Positions 36,285 through 46,414 are shown, numbered from the stretch's first letter. The stretch is DNA of 64,000 nucleotides from Vibrio sp. D404a (GCF_030248535.1 NZ_JAHGAJ010000019.1:299282-363281), one strand, 5' to 3'. Notes: a model not told the origin generated them from the letters alone. A program made the numbers and translations.

Positions 36285-36863
36285 TTAGAAATTAACGCTT
36301 GTCCCAAGATAAACACTAGCAACACCCAATGACGTACTCTGCCCATGAGACGACACATCGAAGTCGTCTTTTTCATACGCCAAACGGAACGTCACCCTTC
36401 TGAGTGCTGGGTGTGTATATTCCACGCCACCGCCTAACCGCACTAACACTTCTTGATCTTCATAGGACCCGGCTGGTCCTTTGGATGTGAAGTCCATCAT
36501 ACCTAAACCTACAGTCACAAATGGTCGTAGGCCCATATCAAATTGATAACCAACATTCGCTGCTAATGAGTAACTAGCAAGCTCAACGGTTCCTTTACCC
36601 TTTTGCACGGGTGAGCGATACACAGTGTCAGCGTAGCGTGTATATTGACCTTCGAAGCCAATATGTTGATTCAAGCGGAAGCCGCCAAACAGTTTATAAG
36701 TTTGCCCGTCGGTATCAGATGAAATAGGTATTAGTGCGCTTTCTGATGCTCCGCCATCATCAAAATCGGTTTCGCCAATACCAGCACCAAGATAGAACGG
36801 TGACTCGTAGGCATGAGCATTGAACGACAACAGACCAACAGCGATTAACAAGTGAGACTTCAT
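36285..36863 (-). CDS. Outer-membrane beta-barrel protein (OmpA/OmpW-like size)
   Basis: About 192 residues from the ATG at 36863, with AAGGA 6 nt upstream. The signal peptide is MKSHLLIAVGLLSFNAHA. The mature sequence SPFYLGAGIGETDFDDGG, KLFGGFRLNQHIGFEGQY, NVGYQFDMGLRPFVTVGLGM and a final SVYLGTSVNF describes an eight-stranded barrel with a terminal Phe. It could belong to the outer-membrane beta-barrel domain 27 class. It is the first of two exported-protein genes. Confidence 0.8.
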   Translation of the reverse strand: MKSHLLIAVGLLSFNAHAYESPFYLGAGIGETDFDDGGASESALIPISSDTDGQTYKLFGGFRLNQHIGFEGQYTRYADTVYRSPVQKGKGTVELASYSLAANVGYQFDMGLRPFVTVGLGMMDFTSKGPAGSYEDQEVLVRLGGGVEYTHPALRRVTFRLAYEKDDFDVSSHGQSTSLGVASVYLGTSVNF

Positions 36864-37129
36864 TTGGGTTCCTTCATAGGTTTTGTTTAGTCCGCCCACC
36901 CTAGCGCCTCTGCCATTCCAAAACTAAACCGCAACCTAATGGTTTTAAAACCAAACACCAATCAAAAACACACAGATCTACAACCTATTGAATTAAATGG
37001 ATTTATATTTATTTACCCTTAAGTGCATGAGGGACATAGAGAAAACAAACCTGTTTGAATACCGTTGAGATCACTGCATTGAACGCTTACTTTTCAGGCC
37101 GAATCTCGTACTGATACAACTATCAACGG

Positions 37130-37145
37130 TGTGACCCGTTTCACT
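37130..37145 (+). promoter_or_regulatory. CRP-binding site upstream of rbsD
   Basis: TGTGACCCGTTTCACT matches TGTGA-N6-TCACA at 9 of 10 defined positions. It precedes the first RbsR-type palindrome by 12 nt, a catabolite-activation arrangement expected for a ribose operon. Confidence 0.75.
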
Positions 37146-37156
37146 TTTTTTAGCCA

Positions 37157-37174
37157 CATCGAAACGTTTCGATG
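37157..37174. promoter_or_regulatory. RbsR-type operator 1 (18-bp perfect palindrome)
   Basis: CATCGAAACGTTTCGATG is a perfect LacI-family palindrome with the central CG. The identical 18-mer recurs at 37235-37252. The centres are 78 bp apart, so a looped repressor complex is possible. Confidence 0.85.
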
Positions 37175-37234
37175 ATCGTTATCACACTCTTTTAGAATGA
37201 TTCGTGCAATTAATCAATCAAACACTATTATCTT

Positions 37235-37252
37235 CATCGAAACGTTTCGATG
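37235..37252. promoter_or_regulatory. RbsR-type operator 2 (18-bp perfect palindrome)
   Basis: A second exact copy of CATCGAAACGTTTCGATG, 53 nt before the rbsD ATG. It likely blocks the promoter when ribose is absent, with rbsR encoded as the last gene of the cluster. Confidence 0.85.
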
Positions 37253-37304
37253 CTATTTTCTTATCTCTGTTCCAGCATCGAGAAATTGCCCAATAGGTAG
37301 TGTT

Positions 37305-37724
37305 ATGAAAAAAAGTACTCTAATTAATTCCGATCTGTCTTATCTGGTGGCGACTCTAGGCCACACTGACGAAATCACTATCTGTGACGCGGGCCTTCCG
37401 ATCCCAGACCATGTTCGCCGTATCGATTTAGCGCTGACACATGGCGTACCAAGCTTCGAGCAAACCGTCAAAACCATGCTTGAAGAGTCTCAAATCGAAG
37501 GTGTCATCATTGCTGAAGAGTTTGCTCAAGTAAGCCCTGAACATCACGCGGTTCTCATTGACCAACTCAAAACGGAAGAAGCGCGCTGCGGCAAAAACAT
37601 CACAATCAAATACATCAGCCATGAAGAGTTCAAGCAACGCACCAACGAAAGCCGCGCTGTCATTCGCACAGGTGAATGCACGCCATATGCGAATGTTATC
37701 TTCCAAGCTGGCGTCACTTTTTAA
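37305..37724 (+). CDS. rbsD: D-ribose pyranase RbsD
   Basis: 139 residues from the ATG at 37305 (an upstream in-frame ORF crosses the operators and is not used). The N-terminus LINSDLSYLVATLGHTDEI carries the catalytic His20, followed by CDAGLPIPD. The end GECTPYANVIFQAGVTF is typical. It interconverts beta-pyranose and beta-furanose forms of ribose before phosphorylation. The last codons and stop are repeated in an adjacent 18-bp duplication. Confidence 0.96.
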   Translation: MKKSTLINSDLSYLVATLGHTDEITICDAGLPIPDHVRRIDLALTHGVPSFEQTVKTMLEESQIEGVIIAEEFAQVSPEHHAVLIDQLKTEEARCGKNITIKYISHEEFKQRTNESRAVIRTGECTPYANVIFQAGVTF

Positions 37725-37740
37725 GCTGGCGTGACCGTTT
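37705..37740. repeat. 18-bp duplication across the rbsD stop codon
   Basis: AAGCTGGCGTCACTTTTT (37705-37722) and AAGCTGGCGTGACCGTTT (37723-37740) differ at three positions. The first holds the final rbsD codons; the second repeats them after the stop, including a second in-frame TAA. Confidence 0.85.
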
Positions 37741-37779
37741 AAGTATTCGAACAACCTGGCCCCGAGTAAAGGAACCGAC

Positions 37780-39285
37780 ATGACTCAAGCCATTTTAGAA
37801 CTTAACTCTATTGAGAAAGCCTTCCCCGGTGTAAAAGCACTGGATAAGGCGAGCCTCAACGTTTACCCAGGACGCGTGATGGCGTTAATGGGCGAAAACG
37901 GTGCGGGTAAATCAACGCTGATGAAAGTGCTGACAGGTATTTATCACCTAGATGGCGGCACTATCGCCTATCAAGGTAAACCTGCTGCGTTTAAAGGCCC
38001 ACGCGATTCTCAACAGGCAGGAATCAGCATCATTCACCAAGAATTGAACCTGATTCCTGAGCTGACCATCGCCGAGAACATCTTCTTAGGACGTGAAATC
38101 ACCGGTGCTATGGGTCGCATCTTGTGGAACGAGATGTACCAAGAAGCCGACAAACTGCTTAAACGTCTGAACGTAAAACACAGCTCTAAGACACCACTTG
38201 GCGAACTCAGCCTAGGTGAACAACAAATGGTAGAGATTGCGAAAGCCCTATCGTTTGAATCTAAGGTCATCATCATGGATGAACCAACAGATGCCCTAAC
38301 CGATACTGAAACCGAGTCTTTGTTCAAGGTAATCAACGAGCTGCGTGATGAAGGCTGCGGCATTGTTTACATCTCTCACCGCTTGAAAGAGATCTTTGAG
38401 ATTTGTGACGACATCACTGTGCTTCGTGACGGCAAATTCATCGGTCAGTGTGAAGTAAAAGACACAGATGAAGATGGCCTTATCGAAATGATGGTAGGTC
38501 GTAAGCTCGACGAACAATACCCTCGCATTGCCCAAAGTCACGGTGAAACCTGCCTAGAAGTGATTGGCTTAACTGGCTCTGGCGTGCACGACGTTAGCTT
38601 CACTCTCAAACGCGGCGAAATCCTTGGGGTTTCAGGCCTAATGGGTGCTGGCCGTACTGAGTTGATGAAAGTGCTTTATGGTGCCCTTCCAAGTGAGCGC
38701 GGCGTGATCAACCTAGAGAACAAAACCATCAACCCGGTGAGCCCGAAAGATGGCCTAGCCAATGGCATTGCGTATATCTCGGAAGACCGTAAAGGCGACG
38801 GCCTAGTGCTTGGGCTTTCAGTGAAAGAGAACATGTCTCTTTGTTCACTAGACCTACTGACTAAAAGCGGTCAAATCCAACACAAAGACGAAGTGATCGC
38901 AGTGGATGACTTCATCAAGCTATTCAACATCAAGACCCCGACTCGCGAGCAAATCATTGGCAACCTTTCTGGTGGTAACCAACAGAAAGTGGCTATCGCT
39001 AAAGGCTTGATGACCAAACCAAAAGTACTGATTCTCGACGAGCCAACCCGTGGTGTCGATGTCGGTGCGAAAAAAGAGATTTACCAACTCATTAATAAGT
39101 TTAAAGCCGACGGCATGAGCATCATTTTGGTGTCCTCTGAAATGCCAGAAGTATTAGGAATGAGTGACCGCATCATGGTGATGCATGAAGGCCGCATCAG
39201 CGGTGAATTTGACGCTAAAGAAGCAAACCAAGAATTATTACTGGCGTGTGCGGTCGGTAAAAAGATTAACGAGGACGCAGCATGA
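37780..39285 (+). CDS. rbsA: Ribose ABC transporter ATP-binding protein RbsA
   Basis: 501 residues, a fused double ATPase. The first domain has Walker [10 protein letters not shown], signature [15 protein letters not shown] and Walker [12 protein letters not shown]. The second has the degenerate Walker [10 protein letters not shown] normal for this family and signature [15 protein letters not shown] with [15 protein letters not shown]. It overlaps rbsC by 4 nt. It powers ribose uptake with RbsB and RbsC. Confidence 0.97.
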   Translation: MTQAILELNSIEKAFPGVKALDKASLNVYPGRVMALMGENGAGKSTLMKVLTGIYHLDGGTIAYQGKPAAFKGPRDSQQAGISIIHQELNLIPELTIAENIFLGREITGAMGRILWNEMYQEADKLLKRLNVKHSSKTPLGELSLGEQQMVEIAKALSFESKVIIMDEPTDALTDTETESLFKVINELRDEGCGIVYISHRLKEIFEICDDITVLRDGKFIGQCEVKDTDEDGLIEMMVGRKLDEQYPRIAQSHGETCLEVIGLTGSGVHDVSFTLKRGEILGVSGLMGAGRTELMKVLYGALPSERGVINLENKTINPVSPKDGLANGIAYISEDRKGDGLVLGLSVKENMSLCSLDLLTKSGQIQHKDEVIAVDDFIKLFNIKTPTREQIIGNLSGGNQQKVAIAKGLMTKPKVLILDEPTRGVDVGAKKEIYQLINKFKADGMSIILVSSEMPEVLGMSDRIMVMHEGRISGEFDAKEANQELLLACAVGKKINEDAA

Positions 39286-40274
39286 GTACCAAAACCATGA
39301 GCAAAACAACTGAAACTGAAGCGCCGAAGAAAAAGCCGTTAATCAGCAAAGAGTGGCTGATTGATCAAAAGTCATTGATTGCTTTGATCTTCTTGATTGT
39401 TGTCGTTTCTTTCTTGAACCCGAACTTCTTTACTGTCGATAACATTCTAAACATCCTGCGCCAAACCTCAGTGAACGCAATCATCGCTGTGGGTATGACG
39501 CTAGTTATCTTAACCGCAGGTATCGACTTGAGTGTCGGCTCTGTACTGGCTCTGTGTGGTGCATTTGCTGCCAGCATGATTGGTATGGAAGTCCCTGTTC
39601 TTGTCGCTGTTCCAACGGCTCTTGTAGCAGGTGCGGCATTGGGTGCAATCAGTGGTGTGATCATCGCAAAAGGTAAGGTTCAAGCCTTCATCGCAACGCT
39701 TGTAACCATGACACTACTTCGTGGTGTAACCATGGTTTACACCGACGGTCGTCCTATCTCTACTGGCTTCACTGACACAGCAGACGCGTTCGCTTGGTTC
39801 GGTACAGGCTACGCAATGGGTATCCCAGTACCAGTATGGATCATGACTGTGGTATTCGCAGCGGTATGGTACCTACTTAACCACACACGCTTTGGTCGCT
39901 ACGTCTACGCACTAGGTGGTAACGAATCAGCAACTCGCCTATCAGGTATCGACGTAGACAAAGTAAAAATCGGTGTTTACGCAATCTGTGGTCTGTTAGC
40001 AGCAGTAGCGGGCATCATCGTAGCGTCTCGTCTATCTTCAGCGCAGCCGACTGCGGGTATGGGTTACGAGCTAGACGCTATCGCAGCGGTAGTACTGGGC
40101 GGTACAAGCCTAGCCGGTGGCCGTGGTCGCATCATGGGCACACTGATTGGTGCACTGATTATCGGCTTCCTAAACAACGCATTGAACCTATTAGACGTTT
40201 CTTCTTACTACCAGATGATTGCAAAAGCAGTGGTTATTCTTCTGGCGGTATTGGTTGATAACAAAAACAAGTAA
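39282..40274 (+). CDS. rbsC: Ribose ABC transporter permease RbsC
   Basis: 330 residues, with multiple TM helices. Family motifs include [52 protein letters not shown] and the C-terminal [20 protein letters not shown]. It overlaps rbsA by 4 nt. It forms the membrane channel for ribose. Confidence 0.97.
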   Translation: MSTKTMSKTTETEAPKKKPLISKEWLIDQKSLIALIFLIVVVSFLNPNFFTVDNILNILRQTSVNAIIAVGMTLVILTAGIDLSVGSVLALCGAFAASMIGMEVPVLVAVPTALVAGAALGAISGVIIAKGKVQAFIATLVTMTLLRGVTMVYTDGRPISTGFTDTADAFAWFGTGYAMGIPVPVWIMTVVFAAVWYLLNHTRFGRYVYALGGNESATRLSGIDVDKVKIGVYAICGLLAAVAGIIVASRLSSAQPTAGMGYELDAIAAVVLGGTSLAGGRGRIMGTLIGALIIGFLNNALNLLDVSSYYQMIAKAVVILLAVLVDNKNK

Positions 40275-40335
40275 CACCTTGAATGGCTCTAGTTTGAGTC
40301 AAGGTAACACCTTAATAAATTAATAATATAACAAC

Positions 40336-40359
40336 GAGCTAGGACTCACCTTCTAGCTC
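40336..40359 (+). terminator. Intercistronic stem-loop rbsC-rbsB
   Basis: GAGCTAG (40336-40342) and CTAGCTC (40353-40359) form a 7-bp hairpin with a 10-nt loop, 24 nt before the rbsB ATG and without a U-run. It probably protects or separately processes the rbsB mRNA, as binding-protein genes are usually made in excess. Confidence 0.55.
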
Positions 40360-40382
40360 ACCCTACACAAAGGACTTACACC

Positions 40383-41261
40383 ATGAAAAAATTAGCAACT
40401 CTAATTTCTGCTGCTCTACTTTCAACAACAGTTTCTGTGTCTGCTCAAGCGCAAGACACAATGGCTATCGTACTGTCTACACTGAACAACCCGTTCTTCG
40501 TGACAATGAAAGATGGCGCGGAAGCGAAAGCAGAAGAGCTAGGCTACAAGCTTATCGTTCTTGATTCTCAAAACGACCCAAGCAAAGAGCTATCGAACAT
40601 TGAAGATCTAACCATTCGTGGTGTTAAGGCAATCCTGATCAACCCAACAGATTCTGACGCAGTATCGAACGCAATTCGCATGGCTAACCGTTCAAGCATC
40701 CCAGTACTGACTCTTGACCGTGGTGCAAGCCGTGGTGACGTAGTGAGCCACATCGCTTCAGATAACGTAATCGGTGGTGAAATGGCGGGTCACTTCATCA
40801 TGGAAAAAGTGGGCGAGAAAGCAAAAGTAATCCAACTTGAAGGTATTGCGGGTACTTCAGCAGCTCGTGAACGTGGTGAAGGCTTCATGAACGCGGTAGA
40901 CAGCAGCGGCCTTGAGCTTCTTGCTAGCCAACCAGCAGATTTCGACCGTACTAAAGGTCTGAACGTAATGGAAAACCTACTGGCTGCTAACCCAGACGTT
41001 GAAGCAGTATTCGCTCAGAACGATGAAATGGCTCTAGGTGCACTACGCGCAGTTCAAGCATCTGGTAAAGATGTCATGATCGTTGGCTTCGACGGCACAG
41101 ACGACGGCATCGCTGCTGTAAACCGCGGCCTACTAGGCGCAACCGTTGCACAACAACCTGACCTAATCGGTTCTCTTGGTATCGAAATGGCAGACAAAGT
41201 ACTGAAAGGCGAGAAAGTAGACGAGTACGTACCAGTACCACTAAAAATCATCGCTAAGTAA
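40383..41261 (+). CDS. rbsB: Periplasmic ribose-binding protein RbsB
   Basis: 292 residues with a signal peptide ([20 protein letters not shown], cleavage after AQA). Typical RbsB segments are [48 protein letters not shown] and [19 protein letters not shown], ending [10 protein letters not shown]. It binds ribose and also presents it to the Trg-type chemoreceptor in enterics. Codon use is smooth, as in a highly expressed gene. Confidence 0.97.
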   Translation: MKKLATLISAALLSTTVSVSAQAQDTMAIVLSTLNNPFFVTMKDGAEAKAEELGYKLIVLDSQNDPSKELSNIEDLTIRGVKAILINPTDSDAVSNAIRMANRSSIPVLTLDRGASRGDVVSHIASDNVIGGEMAGHFIMEKVGEKAKVIQLEGIAGTSAARERGEGFMNAVDSSGLELLASQPADFDRTKGLNVMENLLAANPDVEAVFAQNDEMALGALRAVQASGKDVMIVGFDGTDDGIAAVNRGLLGATVAQQPDLIGSLGIEMADKVLKGEKVDEYVPVPLKIIAK

Positions 41262-41283
41262 TCGGTGCTAAACGAGTAATACC

Positions 41284-41316
41284 AAGCAGGGAGTCCCCTA
41301 TCTCCCTGCTTTCTTT
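41284..41316 (+). terminator. Terminator after rbsB
   Basis: AAGCAGGGAG (41284-41293) pairs with CTCCCTGCTT (41302-41311), followed by TCTTT. It would limit read-through into rbsK, giving lower kinase levels. Confidence 0.75.
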
Positions 41317-41478
41317 ACTCAACCACGAATCGACTCACTCAAAACAACAAGCAAAACCGACAGTGCATCGCTGTTTCTCATTCCTATATCGCGACTTGAC
41401 GACTCTCTCGCGACTGAATAGCTAACCATGAGAAAGACCCATGCATTTTCAAATACGATATATCATAAGGCTCGTATC

Positions 41479-42420
41479 ATGACTCAACTGATTGTTTTAG
41501 GCAGCGTAAACGCTGACCACGTACTGCAAGTACCTTCTTTCCCTCGTCCGGGTGAAACATTGATTGGTGGAAACTATCAGGTCATTCCGGGTGGCAAAGG
41601 CGCTAACCAAGCCGTAGCGGCGGCACGTCTAAACGCAGACATTGGCTTTATCGCGTGCGTTGGTGACGACCCATTTGGCATCAACATCCGTCAAGACTTT
41701 GCGAACGATGGAATCAATATCGATGGTGTCATTGTGGCTGACAATACCCCAACGGGTATCGCAATGATCCAAGTCTCTGCCACGGGTGAAAACAGCATCT
41801 GTCTATCGGCAGAAGCAAACGACAAACTCGACTGCGCGCAGATCGAACCGCATTTAGACAAAATCCGTGCGGCGAAATACCTACTGACTCAGCTAGAAAC
41901 GCCAATCGAAGGCATCGAGTACGCAGCAAAAGTTGCGAAGGAATCTGGCACCAAGGTGATCCTTAACCCAGCCCCGGCTCGCCCTCTTTCGAACGAGCTG
42001 CTGGCTTGTGTCGACGTGATTACACCAAACGAAACTGAAGCTGAAGTGCTAACTGGCATCACCGTGACCGACAATGCATCTGCACACCAAGCTGCACAGG
42101 CATTGCATGAGAAAGGCATTGAGACAGTGATGATCACACTTGGCGCGAAAGGTGTATGGGTAAGCCATCAAACACGAGGCAACGAAGCTTGTGAGGGTGA
42201 GTTGATTGCAGGTTTCCGCGTTGAAGCAACGGACACAACCGCCGCAGGTGACACCTTTAACGGTGCATTAGTTACCGGCTTACTGGAAGAGATGCCATTA
42301 GAGCACGCGATTAAGTTTGCTCATGCCGCTGCGGCTATTTCTGTGACTCGATTTGGCGCACAAACGTCCATTCCATCACGCCAAGAAACCGATGCATTCC
42401 TTGCTGAGCAATTAGGGTAA
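41479..42420 (+). CDS. rbsK: Ribokinase RbsK
   Basis: 313 residues from the ATG at 41479 (AAGG 9 nt upstream); the longer frame has no conserved sequence. PfkB-family motifs: GSVNADHVLQVPSFPRPGET, PGGKGANQAVAAARL and the catalytic ATDTTAAGDTFNGAL with the general-base Asp. It converts ribose to ribose 5-phosphate. It lies after the rbsB terminator, so it may use read-through or its own promoter in the 160-nt gap. Confidence 0.97.
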   Translation: MTQLIVLGSVNADHVLQVPSFPRPGETLIGGNYQVIPGGKGANQAVAAARLNADIGFIACVGDDPFGINIRQDFANDGINIDGVIVADNTPTGIAMIQVSATGENSICLSAEANDKLDCAQIEPHLDKIRAAKYLLTQLETPIEGIEYAAKVAKESGTKVILNPAPARPLSNELLACVDVITPNETEAEVLTGITVTDNASAHQAAQALHEKGIETVMITLGAKGVWVSHQTRGNEACEGELIAGFRVEATDTTAAGDTFNGALVTGLLEEMPLEHAIKFAHAAAAISVTRFGAQTSIPSRQETDAFLAEQLG

Positions 42421-42551
42421 TCAAACAAAAGTTAGCGCATTAATGTATCGAGCTATGCGTAATAATTTCTCAATAAATTGTTGCGCATAAACCTCTGTTT
42501 TAAGGCAGAATATCGCCCAAAGTGGAACGAACAGCACCACAAGGAATTATT

Positions 42552-43553
42552 ATGGCAACAATGAAAGACATCGCTAAACTTGCCAAGGTTTCGACCTCGA
42601 CCGTTAGCCATGTGATCAACAAGTCTCGATTTGTCAGTGACGAAATCGCAGAGCGTGTTAACAACGCCGCCAAAGAGCTCAATTACGCCCCTTCTGCGCT
42701 TGCTCGCAGTCTTAAAATGAAGCAGACCAAAACCGTTGGCATGCTGGTGACCACATCCACCAACCCTTTCTTTGGTGAAGTGGTAAAAGGTGTTGAGCGA
42801 CGTTGTTACGAGAAGGGCTATAACCTGATCCTGTGTAATACAGAGGGCGATAGCGAACGCATGAAGTCATCCATTGATACCTTGCTGCAAAAGCGTGTCG
42901 ACGGCTTAATGTTGATGTGCTCGACTTTGGAAGGCGAACACCTAGACGTATTCGAGCGCTACCCAGAACTGCCTGTGGTGGTCATGGACTGGGGTCCAAT
43001 GCTGTTCGCAAGCGATAAGATTCAAGACAACTCCCATCAAGGGGGTTACATGGCAACGCAACACCTCATTGATAACGGCCATACCGAGATTGGCTGTATT
43101 ACAGGCCCTCTTCACCGCAATCAAGCCTCTTCACGGTACGAAGGCTTTAAACAAGCAATGAGTGAAGCCAACCTCAATGTGAATGCGGATTGGATTGTTG
43201 AGTCTAACTTCGAGTGTGATGGTGGTTTTGATGCATTCCAGACGCTAAAGAGCCGTGGTAGATTACCAAGCGCACTGTTCGTATGTAATGACATGATGGC
43301 AATGGGCGTGATTCACGCAGCGGCACAAGATGGGCTATCGATCCCTCAAGATCTTTCGCTGATCGGCTACGATGATATTCATCTATCAAAATACATGACG
43401 CCAGCTCTAACCACGATCCACCAGCCTAAACACAGATTAGGAAAAGCCGCGGTCGATACCTTACTAAGTCGTTTAGAATCGCCGGAGGTGTACCCTCAAG
43501 TTGTCGAACTAGAGCCCACTCTCGTTGAAAGAAGCAGTGTCTGCCCCGCTTAA
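42552..43553 (+). CDS. rbsR: Ribose operon repressor RbsR (LacI family)
   Basis: 333 residues from the ATG at 42552, with AAGGA 7 nt upstream. The LacI helix-turn-helix is MKDIAKLAKVSTSTVSHVIN, the hinge helix SALARSLKMKQT, and a periplasmic-binding-like core follows (NPFFGEVVKGVE, CNDMMAMGVI, GYDDIHLSKYMTPALTTI). It closes the rbs cluster and by family logic binds the two 18-bp palindromes before rbsD. Confidence 0.95.
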   Translation: MATMKDIAKLAKVSTSTVSHVINKSRFVSDEIAERVNNAAKELNYAPSALARSLKMKQTKTVGMLVTTSTNPFFGEVVKGVERRCYEKGYNLILCNTEGDSERMKSSIDTLLQKRVDGLMLMCSTLEGEHLDVFERYPELPVVVMDWGPMLFASDKIQDNSHQGGYMATQHLIDNGHTEIGCITGPLHRNQASSRYEGFKQAMSEANLNVNADWIVESNFECDGGFDAFQTLKSRGRLPSALFVCNDMMAMGVIHAAAQDGLSIPQDLSLIGYDDIHLSKYMTPALTTIHQPKHRLGKAAVDTLLSRLESPEVYPQVVELEPTLVERSSVCPA

Positions 43554-43585
43554 TCGTTCTAAATTGACTTAAATTACCTAGCCTA

Positions 43586-43614
43586 GGCAAAGTGAATCAC
43601 ACTTTGCCTTTTTT
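43586..43614 (+). terminator. Terminator of the ribose operon
   Basis: GGCAAAGTG (43586-43594) and CACTTTGCC (43600-43608) form a perfect 9-bp stem with a 5-nt loop, followed by six T residues, 33 nt after the rbsR stop. Confidence 0.93.
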
Positions 43615-43755
43615 ATAACCTCTACCCCTCTTTGTAAAATGCGCTTCACCTCTTTCCCACACAAATTGCCCCCTATTTACCTCAAAAGGAGTAATTTGAC
43701 CCTCTTGTCAACAAATCCATCACAATATGCACCTTAGCACCTAACATTGTCGTCT

Positions 43756-46302
43756 ATGTTGTCTACAATGTTTCAAGACAGTAAGACGTTTAAGGTACAC
43801 ACCTTTATGATTGCAGGTTGGTTCGACAACATATCCCTCCAAAAGAAGTTATTCGTTAGTTTCTTCATTCCCATCATATTTATGCTAGTGGTCTCCCTTT
43901 CGGTTTATCAAAATACCCAATCTATGGTGAAAGATAACCACTGGGTGGTGCATACTCATAAAGCAATTGCTCGCGCTCAAGAGCTGCTGAGCTTGGTGGT
44001 AGATATGGAAACAGGTCAACGCGGCTACCTGCTTACCGGAGATACCGACTTCCTTGAACCCTACAATCTCGCTTTAGCTGTTTGGAAAGACAAACTACTA
44101 ACTCTTGCCAAGCAGGTTGATGACAACCCACCTCAAGTAGAACGCTTGCACCGTATAGATGGCTTGCTTGGGAAATGGCTAGAAGAATCAGGCGAGAAAG
44201 AGATTGCTCGACGCCGACTTGTTGACCAAGGTGAAGCGACCATGCTTAGCGTGATCACCTTTGCCCAAAAACAAACCGGTAAAACAATTGTCGATGAAAT
44301 AAGACGAGAGATCGCGCAATTCATAGCAATAGAAAGCAAACTCATTGAAATCCGTGTTGTGAAATCAGACAACAGCGCTACTCAGACCACCTATGTGTTG
44401 ATTGGTGGTGCACTCTTTACTGTAACCATATCACTGCTCGTCGCTATTTGGTCTTCAGACCGAATTAGAAAGAGAATCAAGCTACTACTTGAAGCCACAC
44501 ATCTAGTTTCAGAGGGAGACTTAACCAAAGGGGCAACCACACTCCGCCTGAGTCCTACCCTTTATGGCAAAGACGAGATAGCGCAGCTGACGCGAAGCTT
44601 CCAAATGATGGCGGATAATCTCATCAAGAGTGATAACAAAATGCGCGCGTCAAACGATGAATTGATCGAAGAGCGTAAAAAAGCCGAGGCCGCCGTCAAA
44701 GCCAAAAGTGAATTCCTCTCGACAATGAGTCACGAAATCCGAACACCGATGAACGGAGTATTAGGGATATCGCAAATCATCGCTAATCAAACCAAAGAGC
44801 CCGCGACCAAAGAGAACATCAATATCATTCTCGACTCTGGTCAGCACCTAATGACGATTCTCAACGATATCTTGGACTTCTCTAAGGTAGAAGAGAACAA
44901 ACTCGAACTCGAAGTCGCGCCGTTTAATTTCAATCAAGTTTTGCAACCGGTATGCAGTGCGATTCAACCAATGGCTGATGAAAAAGGGATTAGACTGCTT
45001 ACCGAAAATGAAATTCCCAATAACATTGAGTTACTTGGTGACCGTGCTCGCTTGCGCCAAATCCTGTTTAACTTAGGGGGTAACGCATCCAAGTTCACCA
45101 ACGAAGGGCATATCCTGATTCAAGCACGTTTGGATCAAGCCAAAGCTCAATTAGAATTAACCGTCACAGACACAGGGATTGGCATCCCTCACGACAAGCA
45201 TGAGCATATCTTCAATTCATTTGAACAAGCGGACACCTCCACAACTCGCCAATTTGGTGGTACAGGGCTTGGGCTAGCAATCGTTAAAAACTTAGTCGAC
45301 CTAATGAATGGCGAGATCATCTTAAACAGCGCACCGGGATTAGGCACTCGTTTCCATATATCTTTACCGATAACGTGGCGTGAACAGGAACTCGTCGAAG
45401 AAACGCAAACAAGCTCACCAACGAATACCATAGACACCAGAACGCTGAATATTTTGTTGGTAGAGGACAACCGAGTGAACGCTATTGTTGCCAAAGGTTT
45501 TTGTGAGAATTACGGTCATCACGTAGAACTGGCAGAGAATGGCTTAATTGCGACTAAGCGTCTGCAAAACGAATCATTTGATTTGGTGTTGATGGACAAC
45601 CACATGCCAGAGATGAACGGTGTGCAAGCCACTCGTTATATTCGTGAGATTCTAGAGCTCAACGTCCTCATTTTTGCCTACACCGCGGATGTTTTCCGTG
45701 AAGCACACGATAGCTTTATAGAGGCAGGCGCCGATCATGTTCTCACCAAGCCTCTTCAAAAAGAGAGCTTCGTCGATGCCCTACATCATTTCGCCGGTCG
45801 ATTACCGACAAACAATGACAATAGCCACGGCAACGAGTTTTCTGAGAATAACCATGCCGAAGCCTATGACAATGTCATAGAGCTTCACCGAGAACCGATA
45901 GAGAAATTACGACTGACTGAAGAAGAGATCAGTCGTTCCGAAATCGTTCAGCTACTGCAAGATGATCGTGAAGAGTTAACGACTCTGATCGACTCAACTA
46001 TCGTCGAGTTTGAAGAGTCAATTGACCAACTTATTGGCTTCTATGTCGCCAAAGAACTGGAGCCTCTAAGAAAAACGCTGCATTCAATCAAGGGCATGTC
46101 TTTAAACTTAGGGCTGAATACCCTTTCGAAACAAGCTCTCGATCTTGAAACTCAGGCTAAGAACCAACAGCTGCCAGACATTGAACCGTTACAAAAGCTG
46201 ATCAACCGACTGCTCGTCAATGTTCATCAAGCACAGCGTATCAAAGCGGCCTACTCTACCTCAGACAGCAATACGGAATGGAATCAAAAGGGCCAAGTCT
46301 AG
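43756..46302 (+). CDS. Hybrid sensor histidine kinase (CHASE3-HAMP-HisKA-HATPase-REC-HPt)
   Basis: About 848 residues. Start uncertain: ATGs at 43756, 43768 and 43807 are in frame and only the last has an AAGG (11 nt away). TM1 follows LQKKLFVSFFIPIIFM. A CHASE3-like periplasmic domain (HTHKAIARAQELLSLV, METGQRGYLLTG) leads to TM2, HAMP, and HisKA with FLSTMSHEIRTPMNG. HATPase motifs are NLGGNASKF, DTGIGI and GTGLGLAIV. A receiver follows (LVEDNRVNA, LVLMDNHMPEMNG), then an HPt domain with HSIKG. The phosphorelay output must be elsewhere; no regulator is adjacent. Confidence 0.92.
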   Translation: MLSTMFQDSKTFKVHTFMIAGWFDNISLQKKLFVSFFIPIIFMLVVSLSVYQNTQSMVKDNHWVVHTHKAIARAQELLSLVVDMETGQRGYLLTGDTDFLEPYNLALAVWKDKLLTLAKQVDDNPPQVERLHRIDGLLGKWLEESGEKEIARRRLVDQGEATMLSVITFAQKQTGKTIVDEIRREIAQFIAIESKLIEIRVVKSDNSATQTTYVLIGGALFTVTISLLVAIWSSDRIRKRIKLLLEATHLVSEGDLTKGATTLRLSPTLYGKDEIAQLTRSFQMMADNLIKSDNKMRASNDELIEERKKAEAAVKAKSEFLSTMSHEIRTPMNGVLGISQIIANQTKEPATKENINIILDSGQHLMTILNDILDFSKVEENKLELEVAPFNFNQVLQPVCSAIQPMADEKGIRLLTENEIPNNIELLGDRARLRQILFNLGGNASKFTNEGHILIQARLDQAKAQLELTVTDTGIGIPHDKHEHIFNSFEQADTSTTRQFGGTGLGLAIVKNLVDLMNGEIILNSAPGLGTRFHISLPITWREQELVEETQTSSPTNTIDTRTLNILLVEDNRVNAIVAKGFCENYGHHVELAENGLIATKRLQNESFDLVLMDNHMPEMNGVQATRYIREILELNVLIFAYTADVFREAHDSFIEAGADHVLTKPLQKESFVDALHHFAGRLPTNNDNSHGNEFSENNHAEAYDNVIELHREPIEKLRLTEEEISRSEIVQLLQDDREELTTLIDSTIVEFEESIDQLIGFYVAKELEPLRKTLHSIKGMSLNLGLNTLSKQALDLETQAKNQQLPDIEPLQKLINRLLVNVHQAQRIKAAYSTSDSNTEWNQKGQV

Positions 46303-46343
46303 TCAGCCGAAAATTGAGTATCCATTAACACTTATCGAGACCT

Positions 46344-46397
46344 AAGCCATGAGGTAAATACAAGCCATTAGCTAAATACAAACGATGAGCTAAACGC
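46344..46397. repeat. Three 18-bp tandem repeats between convergent genes
   Basis: AAGCCATGAGGTAAATAC (46344), AAGCCATTAGCTAAATAC (46362) and AAACGATGAGCTAAACGC (46380) follow in exact 18-bp phase in the gap between the hybrid kinase and the RDD gene. Confidence 0.85.
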
Positions 46398-46414
46398 CTA
46401 AGAAGGGAACACAC

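Larger units (their letters stand above)
36864..37304. other. Intergenic regulatory region, OMP to rbsD
   Basis: About 440 nt. The left part (36900-37100) is unremarkable AT-rich sequence with the OMP promoter. The right part carries a CRP site and two operator palindromes of the ribose operon, listed separately. Confidence 0.7.
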
